56,069 bases of DNA, taken from Ruegeria haliotis. GTDB taxonomy: Bacteria; Pseudomonadota; Alphaproteobacteria; Rhodobacterales; Rhodobacteraceae. The notes under the pieces were generated by a model. It worked only from the letters and a program-made list of their open reading frames with translations, searched no databases and was not told the DNA's origin. Below, one piece after another: positions 33,209-40,468 of this stretch. The DNA lies in assembly GCF_013377785.1 (NCBI RefSeq), contig NZ_JABXWT010000021.1:1-56069 (forward strand), read 5' to 3'. The translations under genes and the position numbers were made by a program. Position 1 is the first letter of the stretch; each line of letters begins with the position of its first letter.

Positions 33209-35068
33209 TCATCCTCCTCCCTGCAGCCAGCCATAGGCGGCATAGGCGTCGGCCATGACGCGCAGACGATCAGTGGATCTGCTGGCCCACGTCCCCTCGG
33301 ACAGGTAGTTTTCCGCATCGGTAGATGACGTGGTGATCCCCGACTGGTGCACGAATTCGTGCAGCAATGCATAGGCCCGGGCATCGCCAGTCGTGGAGGT
33401 CACCGGAAAGCTGATGCTCCCTTTGATCCACAGCGGGCAAACATGGACCACCGATCCGCGTGTCAGAATGCCGATATAGGCGCCGGCATCGCTGTCGCAA
33501 TCTTCCGGATCACAGGAAAAGTGCCCGAAATCCGATGTCCAGATGCCATTGTGGGCAACCGACAGAACATCCTTTATATGACGGCGCAGCGCGGTAACTT
33601 CCGGCGAACCGGCCGCCCCGGCGTCAACATTGAACGTGCGGGTCAGAACCGCCATTTCCGCGGCGTCCGGGGGTTTGGACAGGTCCATCGCCGCAATCGC
33701 CGCCGCCGCTCGTTCGCGCGCGCTCACCAAAGCCATCTCGATATCGGTTTGCTGCGCCGGCCCGCACAGCGTGCCCGCACCTTCGCCAATCGCCGGACGG
33801 GCGCGTTCAGCTTCGGCAATCTTGCGGGCTGCCTTACGGCGACCACGGGCCGCGCGCATTGATTTCCGCCGATCCGTGCGCCGCTCCTTGCGTTGCCCGG
33901 CATGAGCCTTGCGCAATGCGGATCGATCGGCATCCGGTGCCTCCCGCTCAAGTTTTTGCTGCGATTTCAGGTCATTGCGTTTCTTGCGCGCATCTTTTCG
34001 TGCATCACTGACCGCGTTCTCTGCCTCGGCCCCGGGCGCAATTCGGAAAGTGAAGGTCAAAGGCGCCTCAAGGTGGTCGGCGTGGAAGGTGGCCGTTACA
34101 TTCTTGGTTCCTTCAAGGCTTTTGGGGTCGGTTACCACACGGAAAAGCCGGGTCGACCATCGTTCGTTTCCGGTATCCTCAAGGTCGGCGGGCAATTCCC
34201 AATGGAAGGGTTCCGGCACGCCGCTTCGTCCGACCACCGCACCGTTCTCGACCGTATCGACCATGATCTGAACCAGGATCACATCGCCCGGGAAGAACGG
34301 GCCGTGCACCGGCTCGTCGATCTGCCGTTCACCCCGGTCACTGAGATTAGTTCTCTTGGTGGCCGATGCTTTCACCAGAGCATGGGTCGCATCGCGCCCG
34401 ATCTTTTCGACCGACGGCTCTCCTTCGCCTTCCTCCATGCGCCGTAAAACGCCCGCCGGGCCGCCCTCCTGCAACGTATGGGCGATTTCATGCGCCAACA
34501 GGTGACGTCCTGACGCCGAATGCGGCTCGTACTGCCCTGCGCCGAAGAAGATGTCGCTGCCCCGGGTAAACGCGCGGGCGTTTATCCCTCGTGCCAGATC
34601 CTGCGCGTCCGATCCCTGGTGCAAGCGCACATCCGCCAGTGAGTGTCCAAAAAGCGGCTCGAACCGGGAACGCGACGCGGGATCGAGCGCTGCGCCCTCG
34701 CGGGATCCAGCCGCCGCAATCTGGTGTGCCGTCGTACGGTCGATCATTGGGCCGGATACCTGGGGTGCCTTTGCTGCTTCAGCCCTTTGAACGGGCGGTA
34801 ACGATCGCGCAGCCCGCGCCAAATCCGGTCCGACTGACAACCCGGCATCAACGCGGCTGGCTGCACACTCCGCCTGTTGCTCGAACATATCGCCCGGCGC
34901 GTTCAGGCGCAGATCGTCCGGAGCCGCCAGTGCTGCCTTGGCGGCACAGGCTGGGCAAGGGCCAGTGATCCCTGCCTCGGCCCCGCATTCACAGCGTTTC
35001 AACAACAGATGAGTGTTGTCTCTGGCTGGTGCGGCGGCGGCCTGAGAGGTATGCGCCTGCGCGGTCAT
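33209..35068 (-). CDS. DUF4157 (eCIS core) protein with C-terminal M35-like metallopeptidase domain
   Basis: A 619-residue protein. Residues 24-41 hold a Cys patch (KRCECGA, CPAC), as in other DUF4157 proteins. The DUF4157 core lies at about 125-205, with LLAHEIAHTLQEGG (His193, Glu194, His197). Residues 220-345 are beta-rich (FFPGDVILVQIMVDTVENGA) and 350-425 are highly charged (AEAENAVSDARKDARKKRND), probably a coiled coil. From 435 to the end lies a domain with four Cys and ALLHEFVHQSG (His570, Glu571, His574), followed by DAENY and MADAYAAYG. That layout resembles deuterolysin/peptidyl-Lys peptidases (M35, aspzincins), though the spacing DxxxY is not exact. It overlaps the preceding small gene by 4 bp. 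A toxin or cargo role is likely but not shown. Confidence 0.8.
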   Translation of the reverse strand: MTAQAHTSQAAAAPARDNTHLLLKRCECGAEAGITGPCPACAAKAALAAPDDLRLNAPGDMFEQQAECAASRVDAGLSVGPDLARAARSLPPVQRAEAAKAPQVSGPMIDRTTAHQIAAAGSREGAALDPASRSRFEPLFGHSLADVRLHQGSDAQDLARGINARAFTRGSDIFFGAGQYEPHSASGRHLLAHEIAHTLQEGGPAGVLRRMEEGEGEPSVEKIGRDATHALVKASATKRTNLSDRGERQIDEPVHGPFFPGDVILVQIMVDTVENGAVVGRSGVPEPFHWELPADLEDTGNERWSTRLFRVVTDPKSLEGTKNVTATFHADHLEAPLTFTFRIAPGAEAENAVSDARKDARKKRNDLKSQQKLEREAPDADRSALRKAHAGQRKERRTDRRKSMRAARGRRKAARKIAEAERARPAIGEGAGTLCGPAQQTDIEMALVSARERAAAAIAAMDLSKPPDAAEMAVLTRTFNVDAGAAGSPEVTALRRHIKDVLSVAHNGIWTSDFGHFSCDPEDCDSDAGAYIGILTRGSVVHVCPLWIKGSISFPVTSTTGDARAYALLHEFVHQSGITTSSTDAENYLSEGTWASRSTDRLRVMADAYAAYGWLQGGG

Positions 35069-35304
35069 GATCCCAGAACCTTTACCGTTGCCCGTCCCAC
35101 CCTTTGAGCAAGGGGCGCCTTGCCGCCTTGAACAACGCCTTTGCCAAACGCCATGTTGCGCGAAGTTCCCAGTGACCCGGTGCCATCGCGCGCCACCACC
35201 GTACCGACCTCGTCGCGGATCGCGGCGGCGAGGGCCGCACGTTCAAGCCCGGGCGTATCGCTGACGATGCGGTCGATGCGCAGAGTGATCCGAGGGCCGG
35301 TCAT
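35065..35304 (-). CDS. Small conserved-looking protein of the injection-system operon
   Basis: A 79-residue protein, MTGPRITLRIDRIVSDTPGL onwards, with an alpha/beta start and a glycine-rich middle (GTGSLGTSRNMAFGKGVVQG) ending in a hydrophobic strand (ATVKVLGS). I do not recognise a family. It overlaps the ATPase gene upstream and the DUF4157 gene downstream by 4 bp each, so it is certainly translated as part of the operon. The location between ATPase and the effector-like genes suggests a chaperone or adaptor role, which is only a guess. Confidence 0.65.
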   Translation of the reverse strand: MTGPRITLRIDRIVSDTPGLERAALAAAIRDEVGTVVARDGTGSLGTSRNMAFGKGVVQGGKAPLAQRVGRATVKVLGS

Positions 35305-37187
35305 CGGAATGCCTCCAGCACTGTGCCTGCAAAGGGTTTTTCCAGTTTGGCGTATTCCCTTTGCGCTGCACGCAGAATGTGAACCATCCGCACCGGCTCT
35401 TTGGCTCCAGCGGCTAGAAACGCCGCGTTCAATGCAATCGACCGTATCGATCCGCCGGTGAGGCTCAGTCGGGCAAGCCGGTCAGGGTCAAGCCCTTCGG
35501 TCGGTGTTTCACACGGAAAGATCCGCACCCAGATTTCGCGACGCGACGCGGCATCGGGAAAGGCGAAGGTGACTACATAACGCAAGCGGCGCAGGAATGC
35601 CTGATCGACCGCCGATTTCTGGTTCGTAGTCAGGATAGCAAGACCACGATAGGCCTCCATCCTCTGCAGCAAGTAGCTAACCTCGACATTGGCATAACGG
35701 TCATGGCTGTCCTTGACCTCACTCCGTTTGCCGAACAGCGCGTCGGCCTCGTCGAAAAGAAGGATCGCACCGCCGTTCTCAGCTGCAGCAAAGATGCGCG
35801 ACAGGTTTTTTTCAGTCTCACCGATGTATTTGCTGATCACCTGGCTCAGATCGATGCGGAACAGATCCAGCGACAAGGCCCCCGCAAGCACTTCGGCGGC
35901 CAGGGTCTTGCCGGTTCCCGAAGGGCCTGCAAAAAGGGCAGCGGTCCCCAGTCCACGTGCGCTTTTGGCCGACCAGCCCCAAGCCTGATTGACGGTCCAG
36001 GCTTCGCGCAGATGATGCTCAAGATCGTGCAGAATAGATAGCTGTTCGCGCGGCAGGACCAGATCTTCCCACGTGGCGCGGGTTTCTATCCGTTCGGCCA
36101 GCCGGTCAAGGGTCCGGCGTGCCTGAATGCGTGCCGCCTGCCAGACTGGCGCCATCCCCGCAACCTGGGCACCCCTTGCTTGCGCGGCGGCAGTATCGAT
36201 GCCTGATGCGTCCAGAGCGAATTGCTCGGCCAGCCGGTCGAAATCAGCGCTTTGAAGCCCTTGGTCGCCGCCAAGCGCCGCCTGCCATAGCGCCCGCCGA
36301 TCCTTGCGACCGGGCGGCTCCAGATCGATCCGCAATCGCGGTGTGCGCTCGGGCATTTCCGGGTCAGGTGCAGACAGGATCGTTGGCCCCGAAACCAGGT
36401 CTGCAAACGTTGCGGCCTTGCGGACGGTTTCGTCATCGGCCTCGATCAACAGCGCCGCCCCCGACAGCGCCAGTTCGCGATCCACGAATATCGCAAGCGC
36501 TGCGCGCTGCGTCCAGTCGACCGGCACATCCGCACCCTGCAGCCGGTAAAGGCGCAGCCCGATCTCCGCCACCGCCGACGCGCAAAGTTTGCGCTTTGAC
36601 AGGCTGTCGTGACCTGCCACGATCAGGACCGGCAGGCGCTCACCGGATGTCCACGCCGACGCCAACCGCTGGACCTCTGTCTGGTCTTCTTGAGATTCCG
36701 CAGGAACGTGATCCAGAATCCCTTCCAGCCGCGCATCGAGATAGGTCGTGCCAAGAAGGAATTGCAAAATGCGCTCGTCCATCTGAATGGGTTTCGACCG
36801 GATCGGCCCGGACCCTTTCAGTTCGACCAGCCGCCAATGGCGCAGCGGAGCCTCGGGACAAAGTGCGTCCCAGGCGCCCGGCAGCATTCTGTCAGCCAAA
36901 TCCAGTTGCAGCACCGTCTGCCCGGTCAGTCGCTCTACTCGCTGGGCCACCGTCACCTCAAGCTCTGCCGCTGCGCACAAGGCCAGCAACTCGATCTCCT
37001 CGGTTGACAAGTGGAACATCGCTGCCAGAGCCTCCAGCGCCGATCCCGCTGCCAACTTGAATTCCGGCGGCTGGGTGTCATTTTCCAGGGCTTCGAGCCG
37101 GGCGTCGATTGAGGCAAAACTCTCCCACAACGCGGCTCGGCGCATCATGGCGACCGCGTGGGGGTCCAGTTTCTGGTCAACCGTCAT
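35301..37187 (-). CDS. AAA+ ATPase of the injection system (Pvc15/Afp15-like)
   Basis: A 628-residue protein. The C-terminal AAA+ module has Walker A GPSGTGKT near residue 417, Walker B ILLFDEADALFGKR, a sensor-1 Asn in LAILTTNQKSAVDQAFLRR and arginine-finger candidates RRLR. The N-terminal 380 residues contain a helical and a second, degenerate ATPase-like region (VLIVAGHDSLSKRKL). This layout matches the ATPase found in nearly all eCIS operons, thought to act in assembly or effector loading, and having no equivalent in R-type pyocins. It overlaps both neighbours by 4 bp. Confidence 0.88.
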   Translation of the reverse strand: MTVDQKLDPHAVAMMRRAALWESFASIDARLEALENDTQPPEFKLAAGSALEALAAMFHLSTEEIELLALCAAAELEVTVAQRVERLTGQTVLQLDLADRMLPGAWDALCPEAPLRHWRLVELKGSGPIRSKPIQMDERILQFLLGTTYLDARLEGILDHVPAESQEDQTEVQRLASAWTSGERLPVLIVAGHDSLSKRKLCASAVAEIGLRLYRLQGADVPVDWTQRAALAIFVDRELALSGAALLIEADDETVRKAATFADLVSGPTILSAPDPEMPERTPRLRIDLEPPGRKDRRALWQAALGGDQGLQSADFDRLAEQFALDASGIDTAAAQARGAQVAGMAPVWQAARIQARRTLDRLAERIETRATWEDLVLPREQLSILHDLEHHLREAWTVNQAWGWSAKSARGLGTAALFAGPSGTGKTLAAEVLAGALSLDLFRIDLSQVISKYIGETEKNLSRIFAAAENGGAILLFDEADALFGKRSEVKDSHDRYANVEVSYLLQRMEAYRGLAILTTNQKSAVDQAFLRRLRYVVTFAFPDAASRREIWVRIFPCETPTEGLDPDRLARLSLTGGSIRSIALNAAFLAAGAKEPVRMVHILRAAQREYAKLEKPFAGTVLEAFR

Positions 37188-38518
37188 GGGATCACCACAG
37201 TTTCAAGGCTTGGCGGGTCGGTGGTCATATCGATCACCGGGCTGTCGATCCCGTCCACGCGTAGTCGCACCGGCAGCGCATCACCCGAGTTTAGTCCGGC
37301 AAAAACCGCCTGCGCCTGGTCTACCGGCGCGACAGGGGACGCGAGTAGCTCCATCTGCTGCCCGATCAGGACCGCTATGCTTTGACCGGGCTGGATCCGA
37401 GGCTCGGCGCTCATCGTGATCTCGGTTCCACCTGGAACCGCGGCCGCAACCGCCGCGCTGCGCGGAGCCAGCGCAATCGCCAAACCGTTGCTGGTGGTTT
37501 CGCGCCCATCGCCATCGGTCAGCCGCACATCGACCGTGTAGGGGCCGATCCGCCACATGTCCGGGTCGTTGGCGGTGCCCGCCAGCGGGTTCCCTGCCCC
37601 CAACGGCGGCCCATCCGGCAGGCGAAATGTGATCCGGTTCGGCGTACTGGGCGCTAGAGGCGCAAGCTCAAGAACGGTGTCGGTGCCCGGTAGTCTGAAC
37701 AGAACCGTCGCCTCACCTATATCGAGCGCATAGCCGGTCAGCCGCACGTCATTGCCCAGCCGCATGACCTGCTGACCATCGGTGGGCTCGACCGCCGTCA
37801 ATGTCGGAACGCTTGGCATCAGGTCCGGACGCACCAAAACGCCCGGATCGCGCCCGGTGACCGGATCAGCCAGACCACCCCGGGTCAAGACCGGCAGGCT
37901 GGGACGTGTCGGGAAATCCCGTTCGATCAAAACCAGCGATACGTCATAAGCGACGGTGGTGCGGTAATTGGCCTGCAACGCGGTCCACATCTTGGACATG
38001 TCGTCCATCGATAGGATATGCGGCGTGATCTTCAAAAGTTCGATCTGGTCAGCCAGATCCGAGGCCCGGATCAGATCAAAATCCTGCGGCAGGATTTGAT
38101 CCATACCCGAGATCTCCAGTGCCGAACGGATCTGTTCGCGCGGCAGGATCGCAGTTTCGTGGAATAGCTGCATCGCATAGCCCAACAGAATCTCCGCGTG
38201 CAATTCTTCGGCCGCAACTGCGGTCAGGATATAATGCAGGTCCACAGCAAGACGCGGGCGGCACAAAAGCTGGCTGTCATGCGACCGGGTCGGCAGGTCG
38301 GTGTTGCGCAACGCCGCATTCGGGGTGATGCGGTGCAAAAACAGGTTCAGGTGGGTTGTCTGATCGGACGCCTGTTCAGCCACGATCCGGTCCGGTGGCA
38401 GGGCGGTCACCGTGAAATCCGCACCAAGAGCCTGGCTGGCATCGCCATCGATCAGCGCATCGTTCAACAAATCCTTCAGGATCTGGGTCACGGCGGCGAT
38501 GGCGAGGACATTGCTCAA
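37184..38518 (-). CDS. DUF4255/Pvc16-like tail terminator protein
   Basis: A 444-residue protein. The N-terminal 190 residues (AVTQILKDLLNDALI, LNLFLHRITPNAALRNTD, HYILTAVAAEELHAEILLGY) form the Pvc16/DUF4255 domain, which caps the tube and sheath ends. Residues from about 235 to the end are Ig-like beta domains (PTLTAVEPTDGQQVMRLG and GPYTVDVRLTDGDGRE), giving a longer form than Pvc16. It begins with a TTG at 38518 overlapping the upstream stop (TTGA). The start is supported by the family opening and by the coupling. Confidence 0.84.
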   Translation of the reverse strand: MSNVLAIAAVTQILKDLLNDALIDGDASQALGADFTVTALPPDRIVAEQASDQTTHLNLFLHRITPNAALRNTDLPTRSHDSQLLCRPRLAVDLHYILTAVAAEELHAEILLGYAMQLFHETAILPREQIRSALEISGMDQILPQDFDLIRASDLADQIELLKITPHILSMDDMSKMWTALQANYRTTVAYDVSLVLIERDFPTRPSLPVLTRGGLADPVTGRDPGVLVRPDLMPSVPTLTAVEPTDGQQVMRLGNDVRLTGYALDIGEATVLFRLPGTDTVLELAPLAPSTPNRITFRLPDGPPLGAGNPLAGTANDPDMWRIGPYTVDVRLTDGDGRETTSNGLAIALAPRSAAVAAAVPGGTEITMSAEPRIQPGQSIAVLIGQQMELLASPVAPVDQAQAVFAGLNSGDALPVRLRVDGIDSPVIDMTTDPPSLETVVIP

Positions 38519-39258
38519 CTTGATCCGCCTTTCAGGTAATCACTTAGCGAGGCGACCGGTGCCTTGGGTCCTTTGGGTTTAGGCCGGCGCGGTTTCTCGG
38601 GTTGGGGTGTGCGCAAATCGATACGCCCGATATGGATCGTGATCTCGGGCGGCGCGGAGGGGCCGGAAGCGCCAGCGGCCACGCGATCCGGCCTTTCGCC
38701 GCGGGGTTCGGGAAGGATCTGTGCGGTCAGATTGAATTTCGGATTTTCCACTGGCGGCAACAACGGATCGGGCGGCGTGTCCGCGGGGGGAAGGGTGTCG
38801 TAGTGGTGGTGATGGATGATGCCGTCGGTCTCGGCGGTTTGTTCGATGATTTGTGGCATCGGTTGGTCGGGTTTTTCCTGCGCTGGTCGTGTCGGTTGAT
38901 TGGACAGGTGCGGTGGGTTTTGAACGGTTTCCGACGTGACAGATTCCGGGATCGGCAGCGGCCCCAATTCGCGCCGCGATGCGGGCGGGTCCGGCTGGGG
39001 GCGCGACGGGATAGGGCGCGATGCATCTGTCGCGCGTTGTTCGCGTTGTTTCTGTGGTTTCCGCTGAGGTTGTGCGGGGCTATCCAGCGCACTTTCACGC
39101 CTGTCTGAATTAGGTGCCGACGCGGCGATTTCCTGGTCTCGGGTGACAAAACCGTCCTCTGCATATCCGCCGGGCTCGAACCGTGTTGGCAATCTGGGGC
39201 GCAGTCGCGCTTGCGCGCGCCCCGATGCCAATTCTGTCAACCTGCCCAGAACGCTCAT
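38515..39258 (-). CDS. Proline-rich, mostly disordered protein of the injection-system operon
   Basis: A 247-residue protein. The middle (residues 40-190) is rich in Pro, Gln, Arg and Glu with no predicted fold (PIPSRPQPDPPASRRELGPL) and includes a run of four His near 150. The C-terminus reads ITIHIGRIDLRTPQPEKPRR, then ASLSDYLKGGSS, a short strand and a D-Y-L end that recur in proteins at this place in eCIS-like operons. It lies between the T4-type chaperone-like gene and the tail-terminator gene. No tape-measure gene was found in the operon, so a length-determining or scaffold role should be considered, but nothing in this chain resembles a helical tape measure. Confidence 0.6.
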   Translation of the reverse strand: MSVLGRLTELASGRAQARLRPRLPTRFEPGGYAEDGFVTRDQEIAASAPNSDRRESALDSPAQPQRKPQKQREQRATDASRPIPSRPQPDPPASRRELGPLPIPESVTSETVQNPPHLSNQPTRPAQEKPDQPMPQIIEQTAETDGIIHHHHYDTLPPADTPPDPLLPPVENPKFNLTAQILPEPRGERPDRVAAGASGPSAPPEITIHIGRIDLRTPQPEKPRRPKPKGPKAPVASLSDYLKGGSS

Positions 39259-39938
39259 GTCGCCCTCGCCAGACTAAGATAGGCCGAGCGCCGTTGCGGC
39301 GACAACGACAGCGACTGAACCTCACTCCAGCCAAATGCGCGAGCCAGTTCAGCCACCTCACCAAGGGTGCGCCGGGCCACCGCCTCTATTTCGCGCCAGA
39401 CCAGTCCAGCGACATCCAGCGGTTCGGACCACTGGGCGCCGCAGTCAAGACAGGTCAAAGCTAACTGTAACTCGCCCCGTGCCGCCAGTGCTTCGATTCT
39501 GGTGTCAATTTCCGCAATTGCGTCAGGAGGAACATCTCCGGCAAGGCGCACACGGATCACCTCCGCAACGCAACTGCCGGGTTCCGTAGATGCGACGGCC
39601 AGATCAGCGCTTGTCAAAGGCCGGATACGTATTGTGCGACCGTCAGTTTCGACGTCTTCGGGCTCGGGAACCGTGAGCGCGGGCAGCAAATCGGAAATGG
39701 TGACATCCATCTCCAACTCGGCGCTGCAGGCGGGGCATTCGGTCAAAAGCGTGAGCTCGTCTCCTAAGGTATGCCGCCGCAATTCCAAAAGCGCACGGTC
39801 CCTTTTCGTCAACGGCCAGTTCACCGGTGCATCGCCGAACCCCGCTGCCCACAGCAGGCACAATGCACGGTCCAGCGGACTGCGCCCCTGGCCCGCCTCC
39901 CAAGCGTTCAAGATGCCGGATGATCCAAGGCCCCGCAT
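39255..39938 (-). CDS. T4-type baseplate hub chaperone-like protein with zinc ribbon
   Basis: A 227-residue protein. Two Cys pairs, LTECPACSAELEMDV and ALTCLDCGAQWSEPLDV, are placed as in a split zinc ribbon. Its order after sheath and tube and the C-terminal block FGWSEVQSLSLSPQRRSAYL resemble the T4 baseplate/hub-assembly chaperone family seen in eCIS and phage-like clusters. The start at 39938 lies 2 bp after the tube gene stop. It is likely an assembly factor and not a particle part, which is inference from family relatives. Confidence 0.65.
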   Translation of the reverse strand: MRGLGSSGILNAWEAGQGRSPLDRALCLLWAAGFGDAPVNWPLTKRDRALLELRRHTLGDELTLLTECPACSAELEMDVTISDLLPALTVPEPEDVETDGRTIRIRPLTSADLAVASTEPGSCVAEVIRVRLAGDVPPDAIAEIDTRIEALAARGELQLALTCLDCGAQWSEPLDVAGLVWREIEAVARRTLGEVAELARAFGWSEVQSLSLSPQRRSAYLSLARAT

Positions 39939-39940
39939 AT

Positions 39941-40456
39941 TCAGCCAAATGCTGGTTCGGATGGCTCAACCACGTCGACATCGCGGATCCAGCCCTCGTT
40001 TTCCAGCTTGATCGACTGAATCGCCACTACGTTGGCATTGGAATCGAGCTCGGGCATGGCCTGGTACTCGGACACCCAGCAGCGGAACACTTGATAGGCA
40101 ATCGCAAGTTGTCCGGCCTCGTTGTACATCTCGATCGTAAGATCCTTGCGGAAATCGGCGAGCGATACCTCGGCACCCAGCCCCGCCTGAACGTTCCAAA
40201 CCAGATTTGCCCAACGTTCGAAATCTTCGTCGTGGGTAACACCGCGTTCCAGCATAATAGCTTCGAACTTGGTCCGGCCGGGTGATTTGCGGCTGGTCGA
40301 GCTGTCACCGCCCACTCGGTGTTCGACCACCTCGGTCGTGCGTTTTAGTGCGCCGACCTTTGAAATCCCAGCCACAAACCTGCCATCCCATCTAACCCGG
40401 AATTTGAAGTTCTTGTAAGGATCGAAACGCTGCGGATTGACGCTGAATTCAGCCAT
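39941..40456 (-). CDS. Phage gp19-like inner tube protein
   Basis: A 171-residue protein with the gp19/Hcp-like tube fold: MAEFSVNPQRFDPYKNFKFR, then VGALKRTTEVVEHRVGGDSS and FEAIMLERGVTHDEDFERW, ending with IKLENEGWIRDVDVVEP. It has a strong AAGGAGGT site. It is the only tube gene seen. Many eCIS encode two or three, so this particle probably builds the tube from one subunit plus the Pvc7-like initiator. Confidence 0.92.
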   Translation of the reverse strand: MAEFSVNPQRFDPYKNFKFRVRWDGRFVAGISKVGALKRTTEVVEHRVGGDSSTSRKSPGRTKFEAIMLERGVTHDEDFERWANLVWNVQAGLGAEVSLADFRKDLTIEMYNEAGQLAIAYQVFRCWVSEYQAMPELDSNANVVAIQSIKLENEGWIRDVDVVEPSEPAFG

Positions 40457-40468
40457 GATTTACCTCCT

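Noticed and set aside
33208..33384. Extended N-terminus of the second DUF4157 protein
   Set aside because: The extra 59 residues overlap the upstream gene and are non-protein-like. A GGAGGAGG site directly precedes the ATG at 33207.
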